NCBI GenBank assembly: GCA_963556495.2
Contig: OY747702.1
Location: forward strand, 28,248,403-28,312,402
Length of the DNA stretch: 64,000 bases
Direction of reading: 5' to 3'
Source of the DNA: Valencia hispanica
Lineage: Eukaryota; Chordata; Actinopteri; Cyprinodontiformes; Valenciidae
The notes under the pieces are model-generated. The model was not told the origin of the DNA. It did no database searches and saw only the letters and a program-made list of their open reading frames with translations. A program made the position numbers and the translations under genes. Within the stretch, counting starts at the first letter, position 1, and every line of letters begins with the position of its first letter. Shown here piece after piece: positions 43,270-53,290 of the stretch.

Positions 43270-45205
43270 TATAGGTACACTTCAACTGGGAGAGACAGTA
43301 CCTAAACCAAGAAATCTAGGTGGTAGAATGTATTTGTATAATCATGCAGAAAAGGTTATTGGGTCAACAACAAAAGTTCACCTAAATACTTTGTAATGTA
43401 ACTTTAGTTGGCAATGACAGAAGTCAAACGTTTCCTATAGGTCTTCACCAGGTTTCCGTCGGCTCCCGACGGGTCGGGAGCCGACGGGTCGGGTCGGGTC
43501 GGGCTGGGTTCAGGCTTAATTTCTATCATTCTCCACGGGCTCAGGTTTTGGCGGTTCAGCTGATCATCTCATTAGCGCAAACAAGATGTTCAGTATTCAT
43601 CTTGATTTATGTTGTTAAAGTATTTTTTTTCCTCCAAGTTCTAAGTGAATAAATTATGTTAAAATGTATAAATGGCTCATTCTTGACAAAAAAAACAAAG
43701 CTTTGTGTGTGAATGGGTTTCCGTTGGTGTTAATGAAATTCCCGAAAAAGGCCAGGTTTTGCTCAGTTTTATAGACCAAGAATGTTTATAATAAAGCGCT
43801 GCACTGGGTCACTAATATTATTCCGATCTAGCAGTCAAGATGTTCCATGCAAACCGCATGGGTCATGATGGGAAAGACCCAGGCGTCAGGCCACTCCTCT
43901 CAGATCAAAACAGAAAACATGCTCTGACTGCTGCACTGGGCTCTCAGACAGAAAATGCTGAAGTGTAAATGCTCTATTACCAGACATCCCAAGTCTCAAG
44001 TTGCATAAGTCTCCTGCATTTATATAGCAGCTCCCTGATGCCCACAAGTCAGATAAAATCTCCTGAAATCTAGAGCAAGCAGTCAAGAGCGCACAGAGAA
44101 ACACACGCAGGCGAGACAGACTTTTACGCAACAGAAGCGGTTAAAGCTTAGGATCTTACTATTCTCTCAGCCACTGCCAAGGTCCTCTTTTTGGGTTTTC
44201 AGACTATGGTCACTCTAAAAAAAGTAAAATGTTATAATCCATGTTCAGGGATATTTCAGTTTGTTTTCAGAGTTCATAGTTTTTATTCCATCTTTCAAAC
44301 AGACTTAATATCCTCAGATTTCATGTCGGCAGCACGCTGCATTATCAAAATGGTATGACCAGTCCAGATGTGTTTTTGTTTGCAAATTATTTAATCTGAT
44401 AATAGGTAGGCCTTAAGTTTCTTTATGTTCATATTTAAAGAGGGCAGGCTTGTGCAATAGCCTTTATTTTAGAAGTCATGCATGTAAGATAGCCTAATTG
44501 ACGGTACTCATTTTATTTCATAAAGCTGCAGACTTAAAAAAGATTATAAATCGACATGCCTTGATATTATTCTTATAGGCAGGGCCTCATTTATCATTTT
44601 AAGCTTCAGATAATAGGCCTATTTGACGGGAATTTCCAACATTTATCCAGTGAATTGAAAACCTGCCGGTCACGTTGTCCGGTGCCATTTTTTTCTAGCG
44701 GAAACCCTGATGTGTGACTTTTGAATAATATCGGGCTGTAATCGGGTTCGGGGTTTAATAATATGTCAATCAAAATATACTCTTCGGGCTCGGGCTGAAT
44801 CCTCTCGGGCTCGGGCCTGGTCCAACTTTTAAGGCTCGATTATAGCTCTACCTATACCTGATTATATCTCTACCTAATTTGTGGCTATTGCTGGGCAACA
44901 CAGACTTTCAACTCCCTCCACAGAATCTCTATTGGATTGTGGTTGGGAGACTGGCTAGGTCACTCCAGAACCTTGAAATGCTTTTTAAGTAGCCACTCCT
45001 TCATTGCCCAGGAGGTGTGATCGGGATCATTGTCATGCTGGAAGATCCAGCCACGTCTTCAATGCTCTCACTGATGGAAGGAGGTTTTTGTGCAAAATCT
45101 CATAATACATGGCTCCATTCATCCTTTACTTAATATGGGTCAGTCGTCCAGGCCCCTTTGCAGAAAACAGCCCCAAGGCATAATGTTTCAACCTCTATGG
45201 CTTAA
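43266..45205 (-). mobile_element. Tc1-like relic split by a ~1.4-kb insertion
   Basis: Left piece 43266-43451: terminal region with GGTACACTTCAACTGGGAGA, GGCAATGACAGAAGTCAAAC and GTCTTCACCAGG. Right piece 44870-45205: minus-strand transposase C-terminal half, with CTGGGCAACACAGACTTTCA, ATTGTCATGCTGGAAGATCC and GCAGAAAACAGCCCCAAGGC. Encoded motifs are decayed (HYALGLFSAKGPGRLTHIK; PSQSPD-NPIE region with stops). The inserted segment is 43452-44869. Confidence 0.75.
43452..44869. mobile_element. Probable hAT-type insertion with GGGTC-rich ends
   Basis: It begins with tandem GGGTCGGGTCGGGTCGGGCT-type sequence and finishes with CGGGCTCGGGCT...CTCGGGCTCGGGCCTGG before AAGGCTCGATTATAGCTC. An inner boundary near 44709 reads GGAAACCCTG, matching the CAGGTTTCCG at 43449-43458 in inverted orientation. 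That suggests two nested elements or one composite. No 8-bp target duplication was found for either pair of ends. No transposase motif. Confidence 0.45.
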
Positions 45206-45959
<754 letters not shown>

Positions 45960-46165
45960 CCCGGAAAATATTTCCATAATAACAATCTTGTCCCTGTTGT
46001 CCTTGGACAGCTCTCTGGTCTTGGCCATTGTGGAGGTTTGAAGGTGTGGACAGGTGTGGCCACAGTGGCCTTTAATAAGAACTGGATAGCTTACAGAAAG
46101 AGGGGAGAAGTGGGACAGTTATAGTTGAAGAGTACCTATGATGAAAATTACAGACCTCTCTCATG
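45960..46165 (-). mobile_element. Tc1-like relic, N-terminal fragment
   Basis: Same family as 1240-1770. The minus strand has [17 protein letters not shown] at ~46027-45977, preceded by the terminal region with AAAATTACAGACCTCTCTC. Truncated on the inner side. Confidence 0.75.
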
Positions 46166-46179
46166 TTGTTTTCTCTTTT

Positions 46180-46297
46180 TTTAACGTGTCCTGTCTGGCA
46201 GTGTGGCACTCACAATTGGTGTCTGAGTTCCAACTGGAAGCCCAACAGATTTTGTTTCACAAGTAGAGCATTATGGCTTTTGCTATAGTACTTCACT

Positions 46298-46360
<63 letters not shown>

Positions 46361-46390
46361 AGAAATCTTTATTATTATTAAATTATGTAT
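46180..46390 (-). mobile_element. L1-type LINE 3' terminus (5'-truncated)
   Basis: On the plus strand GTCTGGCAGTGTGGCACTCA, a GGTGTCTGA word and TGGAAGCCCAACAGATT match 15460-15590, the end of the L1 at 15425-22130, in the same orientation. A (TA)n expansion of ~30 units (46299-46357) sits exactly where the other copy has TATATG. Confidence 0.8.
46299..46357. repeat. (TA)n microsatellite
   Basis: Expanded from a short TATATG motif present at the equivalent place in the L1 copy at 15570. Confidence 0.95.
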
Positions 46391-46391
46391 T

Positions 46392-46986
46392 TGTTGTATT
46401 ACAGTACATTCTGTTATTTCGACTGTTAACTTTGTTTTCTCTCAGTGTTTTTTTCTCCATAAAAGATATACCTGGTCTGGTATCCTGCTTGGCTGCAATG
46501 CCCTGTTGGACGGGGGGCATCGACTGGGATGATCCTCCCAGTAACTGAACATCCACCGTGTCATGTTATCAACTTTTTACTTTCTGTAACATAGAAATTT
46601 CTCTTATTTCAGGTCTTCTGTTCCTTCTGTGTTTCTGCTCTGTCTTCTCAAACCCCCAGACGGTCGTGGCAGATGGCCGCTCCTACTGAGCCTGGTTCTG
46701 TTGGAGGTTTCTTCCTGTTAAAGGAGAGTTTTTCCTCTCCACCGTCGCTACATGCTTGCTCAGTAAGAGGGATTGCTGAAGGATTGCTGTGGTTGGCAAG
46801 TCTGCATCAACGGGCCCAACCTCACGCCAATGACTGACACAATCTGCTGGGATTCCTTAAATAGGAAACTTTTTAACTGATTGGAATGTTTGTAGAAATG
46901 TATTGAAATGACTTCTTGTTAAATGCCTTGAGATGACATCTGTTGTGAATCTGCACTATATAAATAAATTGAATTGAAATTGAATT
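46392..46986 (+). mobile_element. L2 family A 3' end (5'-truncated)
   Basis: Matches 29470-30060 of the long L2-A, all within the 3' UTR (GTATTACAGTACATTCTGTT; CGGTCGTGGCAGATGGCCGC; TGCCTTGAGATGACATCTGT), and ends in TTGAATTGAAATTGAATT. It has a short insertion (ATCAACGGGC) relative to the long copy near 46806. Confidence 0.9.
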
Positions 46987-47029
46987 ATTTGTGGTAACCT
47001 GACCCCAAGAATGTGAATACTGAAACTCC

Positions 47030-47092
47030 CACACCTGTGTGTGTCTGCGTGCGTGCGTCCGTGTGTGTGTGCATGTGTGTGCATGTATGTGT
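47030..47092. repeat. TG-rich microsatellite at a LINE 3' end
   Basis: TGTG/CGTG/CATG alternation directly beyond the Rex1-like 3' UTR. On the minus strand it extends the LINE tail. Confidence 0.8.
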
Positions 47093-47329
47093 GTATTATT
47101 TATTTTTTTTATTTATACTTTATTGATCCCAGAGGGAAATTAAATGCTGTTGTTATACAGTTAATTCTTTATGGAGTTGTTGTAGATCATGATGGCTGTG
47201 GGCAGGAAAGATTTCCTGTAGCGGTCTGTGTTGCAGCGAAACTGAAGAAGCTTCCGACTGAAGACACTCTGTTGTCGCAGGATAGTCTCATGAAGAGGAT
47301 GCTCAGGGTGGTCCATAATTTTTTTGATT

Positions 47330-48292
47330 TTATGAAGAATCCTGCTTTGCATCATCATCTGGAGATGTTCCGCAGTTTTTCACAGAACCAGCCTTCCTTA
47401 TCAGGTTGTTTAGCCTTTTTAAATCCCTGGCTCTGATGCTGCTACTCCAACAGATGACGGCTGAAGAGATTACACTCTCCACAACAGACTTGTAGAAGAT
47501 TTGTAGCATCTTGCAGCAAACCTTGAAGGACCTAAGCTTCGTCAAGAAGTAGAGTCTGCTCTGTCCCTTCTTGTAGACGGCTTCACTGTTGCACCTCCAG
47601 TCCAGTCTGTTGTCCAGTTAAACTCGGAGGTATTTATATTCCTCAACCACCTCCACTTCTTCACCCATGATGGAAACAGTTTTTGACTTATCCCTGCTTC
47701 TTCTGAAATCTACAATCATCTCCTTTGTTTTATTCACCTTCAAAGTAAGACAATTGTTTCCACACCATGTCACAAAGCGGTCCACCAGTTCTCTGTATTC
47801 AGCTTCTTGTCCAACTCTGATACACCCGACAATTGCAGAGTCATCTGACTATTTCTGCAGATGACAGGTCTCTGATTTGTACTGGAAGTCTGAGATGTAC
47901 AAAGTGAAAAGGAATGGTGAGAGTACGGTCCCCTGTGGTGCTCCTGTGCTGCTGACCACCTGGTTTGACAAGCAATCCTTCAATCTCACAAATTGTGGTC
48001 TGTTGGTCGGGTAGTCAATGATCCAGTCGATTGTTGATGGCTCCACCTGTGTCTTCAGGAGTTTCTGACGAAGCAAATCAGGCTGAATTGTGTTAAATGC
48101 ACTGGAGAAATCAAAGAACATGATCCCCACAGTGCTGCTTGCTTTGTCCAGATTACATTGGGTTGGTTGAAACAGGTGGATGATGGCATCTTCAACTCCA
48201 ACTCCACAGCGATAAGCAAACTGCAGTGGGTCCTGATATGTTCTTGTTTGCTTATTCAGGGGGGCCAACAGGAGTCTCTCCAGGACCTTCAT
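47330..48292 (-). pseudogene. Rex1-like reverse transcriptase
   Basis: The RT of the LINE. Visible blocks: MKVLERLLLAPLN, QDPLQFAYRCGVGVEDAIIH, MFFDFSSAFNTIQPDLL (first catalytic Asp), QGTVLSPFLFTLYISDF. Then at 47849-47851 a TAG replaces the Phe of the FSDD active-site box, leaving *SDDSAIVGCI. The frame carries on with QEAEYRELVDRFVTWC, NKTKEMIVDFRR and later LRSFKVCCKMLQIFYKSVVE and ICWSSSIRARDLKRLNNLI. Both catalytic Asp of SDD are still encoded. Motif style (DFSSAFNTIQP, FSDD) fits Rex1/Babar LINEs. Confidence 0.82.
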
Positions 48293-48533
48293 GATGTGGG
48301 ATATGTCAGGGAAAGAGGTCTATAGTCACTGATGACTGATGGGTGAGTTATCTTTGGTACTGGAACAAGGCATTATCTTTTCCACAACACTGGAACCTTC
48401 TCCAGGCTCAGGCTAAGGTTGAAGAGGTGCTGCAGAATTCCACAGAACTGCTCTGCACAGGCTTACAGGACTCTGGGGCTGACACCAAGTGGACCTGCAG
48501 CCTTGTTCTGGTTCAGTTTCTTCAGCTACCTCT

Positions 48534-49340
48534 TCACTTGACTTTTAGAGACAGACAAGTGGGAGGGGGAGGCAAAGGGGTAGCAGCATCTCCTGACTTG
48601 GTTGAAGACAAACTAGTGGAATCAAAAGAGTCCATGGCTGAGGTGAAGGACAAAACATCCGAGGTGTAACAGGAAAACTGTGGGTCAGAGGTGGGTGGGA
48701 CGTCTGTTTGGCTGGGGATAGGAGAAGAGGAATCTGAGCTAGTTCCTGAACTTAGCCTGTCAAAGAATGTGTTCAGTTCATTGGTTCTCTCCAGACTTCC
48801 ATCTATCCAATCCTTCCTGTGCTTAAAACCTGTGGTCTTTCTCATTCCCGACCACACATCTCTGATATTGTTCCTCTGTAGTTTGTTCTCCAGCTTCTTC
48901 CGGTATGCCTCTTTGCTGTCTCTGATCTTGACCTTAAGTTCCTTGTGTATACTCCTCAATAATTCCCTGTTTCCCTCCCTGAAGGCTCTTTTTTCTTGTT
49001 TAGCAGTTCTTTCAGGTCACTGGTGATCCAGGGTTTGTTATTAGGGAAGCATCTCACTGTTCTGGTGGGGATGATGTTACAGTTCCCTTTGTCATAGGGT
49101 TGCCTCTGAATAAGTGGTTTATATTCTGAGCAGAGAAAAACAAGATTGTGATCTGATTGTCCCAGAAGAGGTCTTGGTTTGGACAAGCATGTATCCTTTA
49201 CATTTGCATAAAACAAATCCAATGTCTTGTTTTCTCTTGTGGAGCAGCTGAGAAACTGTTGATATGTTGGAAGTGTAGGTGAGAGCGAGGCATGATTAAA
49301 ATCACCAGATATTGCCACAAATGCATTGGGGTGCTGGGTC
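48534..49340 (-). pseudogene. Rex1-like endonuclease C-terminus and linker
   Basis: Directly beyond the cenpf insertion the frame reads NAFVAISGDFNHASLSPTLP (catalytic Asp/Asn), DLFYANVKDT, GQSDHNLVFL (final Asp-His) and then RTVRCFPNNKPWITSDLKEL, the linker to RT. It ends in a stop at 48956. A further open piece (48959-48534) with KEAYRKKLENKLQRNNIRDV and WSGMRKTTGF follows. These are typical Rex1 connector motifs. Confidence 0.82.
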
Positions 49341-49343
49341 TTT
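49331..49343. repeat. Target-site duplication of the cenpf retrocopy, left
   Basis: GTGCTGGGTCTTT, repeated exactly at 50883-50895. The last T's merge with the poly(A)/poly(T) tail, so the true length is 10-13 bp. Confidence 0.9.
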
Positions 49344-50882
49344 TTTTTTTTTTTTTTTTTTAGCTCTTAAAATAGGTTTAATAAAAAAAGAAGTTAGACA
49401 TCAACACAATGCAGAAAGTACAAAAAAATTGGAGAGCTGCCATTATATACACAAAACAAGATCAGCTAAAAGACCAATGCAAGATAGTGATTTTAAAATA
49501 AAGGGAAAAGCAGACACAATTATGACAAAACATCTAGCTGCTTTAAAGGTGTAGGAAAGTATTTTAAAAAATTTAGTTAAAAAAAACAATGCCAGGAAGA
49601 AAAGAAAAATATTGTTTCACATGTTCTTTCCTTCTTCATGACATTGAGCTATTTCCAGAGTAAAACAGAACAGGTAATGCATCTGTTTCGGTCCAGCAAA
49701 AGTGTTTTCTCACACAAAAAACCACACAAAAAAACGTGTACATTTTCAGCGCTACATACCTTTAGGTGAAATTTTAAAGAACCTCATGTGATTAGCTGCT
49801 AACATTTGTGTCTTGGTGAGTTTCTACATGTGCATGAAGTGATCTACTGAACATGACAGTTTTCTCCTTGTTTTGTTTGCTCCACTAAAACTTGTTTTTG
49901 CCTCTGTTCTGGTTCCTTCTGGAAATTCATTGAACAGTGCAAAGGTTTCTGTTCGCCAGGCAGAGACTGGCGTGTCCTGTTAGAGCCGTCTCTTGACGAA
50001 GCAGAAGGACTCTGGAGATGGATGGGCCCCAAAACCTTAACATAAGGCTGAGTCTGCCTTGCAGCCAGCCGAGGACTGCAGCGCCTCCCTGTGGTCCTCC
50101 TGATAATATATGGACTGGCCTCCCCCAGTGGAATATCAGCAAACCCTTTCCGCATCAGGTCCGGCAGGCCCTCTGTTCTGAACTGTTCATCGTCCTGTTC
50201 ACCTCTTGCTCTGGGTGTCATGGTGTTGGCTTTGAGCTTCTTGGTCAGGTTGTGTAGCGCCTCCTGGGCGCCGTCTCTGTCACTGATGTCCTTATGGCCC
50301 TGTATCCCCAGTGAGGATCCCTACGGAGAGCTTGTAGTTGTCCGGGGTACCACATTCTCTGTGTTTTCATTCGTTTTTTCTTCCTGGTGTTTGGAGGAAG
50401 ACTTCCTTGCTGAACGCCGGCTGGTTTCAGAAGGGATCTTTGCTTCGTTAGCACGTTGGCTCGCAGTAACCTGCTCCAATCGGGACTTCATAGCATCATT
50501 GCTCTCCTCCAGCTTGTGAACTTTAACCATCAAGCTGCAGTATTTTTCCATGCTCTCATCGGCCTCTGTGCTTTTCTTCTCAAGAAGTGTGTTAACTTCC
50601 TGTAGCTCCTTTCTGATTTCCTCAAGCTCTTTTTCCTTCCCCTCCATTTCCTTTCTCATTCCCTCCAGGGCAGCCATACGTTCCTTAACCTCTTTGTCCT
50701 TTTGCATAAATTGTTGTTGTCTTTCTTCAGCTTTCATCTTATTTTTCGTCAGGGCGGTCTTCAGCTCTTCCATTTCTTTCTTCCTGTCCTCTGCCTCCGC
50801 CCTCAGCTGGGTCGCTTCAGCCTGCAGCGCCTCACTGCTTCTTTCTTCTGAGCTGTTTAGGATGTCCTGCTTCTCCTGCTCC
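49341..50882 (-). pseudogene. cenpf: Retroposed cenpf (centromere protein F) C-terminal region
   Basis: An intronless, 5'-truncated copy of the 3' end of a cenpf mRNA. On the minus strand ~50878-50321 encodes a Glu/Lys-rich coiled coil (MEELKTALTKNKMKAEERQQ onward). After two small frameshifts (~50341 and ~50318) the frame 50260-49844 encodes MTPRARGEQDDEQ, FADIPLGEASPYIIRRTTG, CSPRLAARQ and the final ENCHVQ. The FADIP-SPYI-RRTT block and the C-terminal CxVQ farnesylation box are hallmarks of vertebrate CENP-F. A ~460-bp 3' UTR follows with ATTAAA at 49377-49382, then A21 (T's at 49341-49361). A 13-bp direct repeat GTGCTGGGTCTTT flanks it. Dead by frameshift. Confidence 0.92.
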
Positions 50883-50895
50883 GTGCTGGGTCTTT
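50883..50895. repeat. Target-site duplication of the cenpf retrocopy, right
   Basis: Exact partner of 49331-49343. Joining the two flanks through one copy restores the Rex1 reading frame (VTKLKTQHPNAFVAISGD). Confidence 0.92.
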
Positions 50896-51481
50896 AGCTT
50901 AGTGACAATGGAACTGATGACATCACACGCATTGTCTGCAATGGCTGAAGGTGACATATAAACAACTGCCAAAATAACACTGGTGAACTCTCTTGGTAAA
51001 TAATATGGACGAAAACTTACTACCAAGAGCTCAATATCTGGACGGCACTACACAGTAACATGTCCCGGATGACACCATCTGTTCTTGACAAGCACTGCTA
51101 CTCCACCTCATTTACTTTTCCTGCTCGTCTTCAGATCTCTGTCCGCTCGTATAGTCAGGAAGCATGGCAGAGAGACGTTGGAGTTGGGGATATGATCCAG
51201 CACCCACGTCTCAGTGAAACACATAACACTGCATTCCCGATAATCTGGCCGACTCCTTGTAAGGGCTTGGAGTTCATCCATCTTGTTAGCCAGTGATCTC
51301 ACGTTGGTTTGAAATTCCTCCTTTTTTGTCTCCTTTTTGCTCCTGCTTTGCATCCACGCCTCCTCCTCCTCCTCGACTCACCAGGGATTTGTGGTTTCAG
51401 TTGAGGTATTATTTCAGCTATTGCAATGTTAAGCAGCTGCTCCCTGCTGTAAACCACCTTGTTGCCATGGTTACGTTTCAT
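50896..51481 (-). pseudogene. Rex1-like endonuclease N-terminus
   Basis: The frame at 51481 starts MKRNHGNKVVYSREQLLNIA, has a basic run (ESRRRRRRGCKAGAKRRQKR) and continues, after a frame change, as TNVRSLANKMDELQALTRSR (Asn of the endonuclease), MCFTETWVLDHIP (Glu), IRADRDLKTS, a stop in KSK*GGVAVLV, WCHPGHVTV and VVSFRPYYLPREFTSVILAV with VYMSPSA. This is the NVRSLANKMDEL...FTETW layout of Rex1. The protein is interrupted at VTKLKTQ by the cenpf insertion. Confidence 0.85.
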
Positions 51482-52502
51482 AACAAGTTATCAAAAAAGT
51501 AAAAAATTAACTGCAAAAATCCTTGGCAAGATTGAGCACAGCAACAACACACAAGGTAGTTATACTGCATCAGCAAGGTCACTCCCAGACAAAGACTGCA
51601 AAGCAGACTGGGGTTTCTAGATGTGCTGTTGAAGCTCCGTTGAAGAAGCACAAAAAAACAGGCAACGCTGAAAATCGTAGAATCAGTGTTCACCCAAGGA
51701 AACTTAGTGCAGCAGATGAAAGACACATCAAGCTTATTACCCTTCAAAATCGGAAGGTCCAGCAGTGCCATCAGCTCAGAACTGGCAGAAACCAATAGAA
51801 CCCAGGTACACCCATCTACTGTCCAGAGAAGTCTGTCCAGAAGTTGTCTTCATGGAAGAGTTGCAGCCAAAAAGTCATACCTCCGATGTGGAAACAATGC
51901 CAAGCGACTCAAGTATGCACGAAGACATAGGAACTGGGGTGAAGAAAAATGGCAGCAGGTGCTCTGGACTGATGAGTCAAAAATTGAAATATTTGGCCAT
52001 AGCAGAAGGCAGATTGTTTGTTGAAGGGCTGGAAAGCGGTACAATAATGAGTCTCTGCAGGCAACAGTGAAGCATGGCGGAGGTTCCTTGAACGTTTGGG
52101 GCTGCATTTCTGCAAATAGGATTGGAGATTTGGTCATTGATGTTGTCCTCAACACTGAGAAATACAGGCAGATACTTAACCATCATGCAATAGCATAAGG
52201 GAGGCGTATGATTTGCCCCAAATGTATTCTGCAGCAGGACAACGACCCCAAACATACAGGCAAAGTCATCAAGCACTATCTACAGCATAAAGAAGAACAA
52301 GAAGTCCTGGAAGTGATGGTATGGCCCCCACAGAGCCCTCACAGAGCCCTGATCTCATCATCGAGTGTGTCTGGGATTACATGAAGAGACAGAAGGATGT
52401 GAGGAACCCTACACCCTCAGAAGATCTGTGGTTACTTCTCAAGAATGTTTGGAACAACCTACCAGCCCAGCTCCTTCAAAAACTGTATTCAAGTATACCT
52501 AG
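51482..52502 (+). mobile_element. Tc1-like transposon, interrupted by LINE at its 3' end
   Basis: Same family as 40985-43202 but in plus orientation. The coding region begins near 51500. At 52503 the terminal part is cut by a LINE inserted just before the end of the transposase gene (AGTATACCTAGAATCAATCA). The 5' terminal repeat is not visible because Rex1-like sequence abuts it. Confidence 0.8.
51523..52500 (+). pseudogene. Tc1 transposase, frameshifted
   Basis: HTH part: VILHQQGHSQTKTAKQTGVS then RCAVEAPLKKHKKTGN and LSAADERHIKLITLQ. After a frameshift near 51740: SSELAETNRTQVHPSTVQRS, LHGRVAAKKSYLRCGNN, WQQVLWTDESKIEIFGHSRR (first catalytic Asp). A stop at ~52021 follows, then VKHGGGSLNVWGCISANRIG, another stop, CILQQDNDPKHTGKVIKHYL (second Asp). 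The glutamate region (WPPQSPHRALISSSSV) is shifted and duplicated, so the SPDLxIIE motif is broken in one frame but present as PDLIIECVWDYMKRQKD in another. At least four lesions. Confidence 0.8.
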
Positions 52503-53290
52503 AATCAATCAATCACACTTTAGTGCACTTTGGTGCTGTTCATACAACGATTGCAACTCAAAGTGCTTTACAGATCAAAATGACCCCAGATAAACCACAT
52601 TTCCCATTCCTCCCCCACAGATTTAAAAGCATGATCACATATATACCCTACCCCCAACCCAATCCCCATGCGTGCACACACTCAAGAGCAACATTAATAA
52701 GGACATCTGGCCGAGTACAGATGAGCCAGGTAAGGTAAGGAAATGCCATCAAAGGAGCCATCTGCACCGGCAGCAGCACATCAACAGCAGCAGCCAAGGC
52801 ACTGACACAGGGCGCCTCAGAGGAGGCAAGGCCGAGACCCTCACCTCTACCCAAGCACTACCTGGAGAGCACCCCGGCAGCCACAGCCAACCATCACTCC
52901 CGAGACAGAGGGTTCCACATAGAAAACACTGGAAGGAAGATAAAAATAGTTAGCAAGTTAAAATATAAAACTAAACAGTGGAGAAAAATGATAAAACCAA
53001 GTAGTAAAACACTGATCAAATATAAGCAAGTAAAACATGCAGAGCAGTTAAACAGACTATAATAAATAATAATAAGTTAAAAGCTAAGCTAAAAAGGTGA
53101 GTCTTGAGCCTGCTCTTGAAAACATGAACGTTGAACTCTTTGGCCCTAAGATCCTCCGGCAGGCTGTTCCAGAGGTGAGGGCCATAGTACTGGAAAGACA
53201 CCTCGCTGTGAGTGCGTGTCCTGACTTTAGGGATGGCAAGGTTCATATGTTAAAAGCAGTTCTGAAACATAAGGAAGCCCATTAAGACAC
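52503..53290 (-). mobile_element. LINE (L2/CR1-like, fourth family) 3' end with (GATT)n tail
   Basis: On the minus strand a C-terminal peptide (53246-~53080) reads IPKVRTRTHSEVSFQYYGPH then LWNSLPEDLRAKEFNVHVFK and SRLKTHLFSLAF, the standard end of an L2/CR1-type ORF2. The ~550-bp 3' UTR closes with AAAGCACTTTGAGTTGCAA and a GATTGATTGATT tail at 52503-52514. Inserted into the end of the Tc1 transposase. The 5' end is truncated near 53290. Confidence 0.78.

Larger units (their letters stand above)
47093..51481 (-). mobile_element. Rex1-like LINE interrupted by a cenpf retrocopy
   Basis: On the minus strand: ORF start at 51481, endonuclease (51481-50896, then 49330-48960), linker, RT (~48300-47650), C-terminal part to ~47330 and a 3' UTR ending with CTCTGGGATCAATAAAGTAT near 47115 and an A/T-rich tail. 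The insertion of 49341-50882 splits the endonuclease. Removing it restores a continuous frame across the joint. Multiple stops elsewhere show the LINE is dead. No ORF1 is visible upstream. Confidence 0.85.

Noticed and set aside
47041..47436. Plus-strand 131-codon frame
   Set aside because: Antisense of the Rex1-like ORF C-terminus plus a TG microsatellite.
49341..50882. A functional resident cenpf gene
   Set aside because: Only the 3' end is present. It has no introns, two frameshifts, a genomic poly(A) tail and target duplications within a LINE.
50091..50897. Plus-strand frames of 142 and 115 codons
   Set aside because: Antisense shadows of the cenpf retrocopy, whose minus-strand protein is recognisable.
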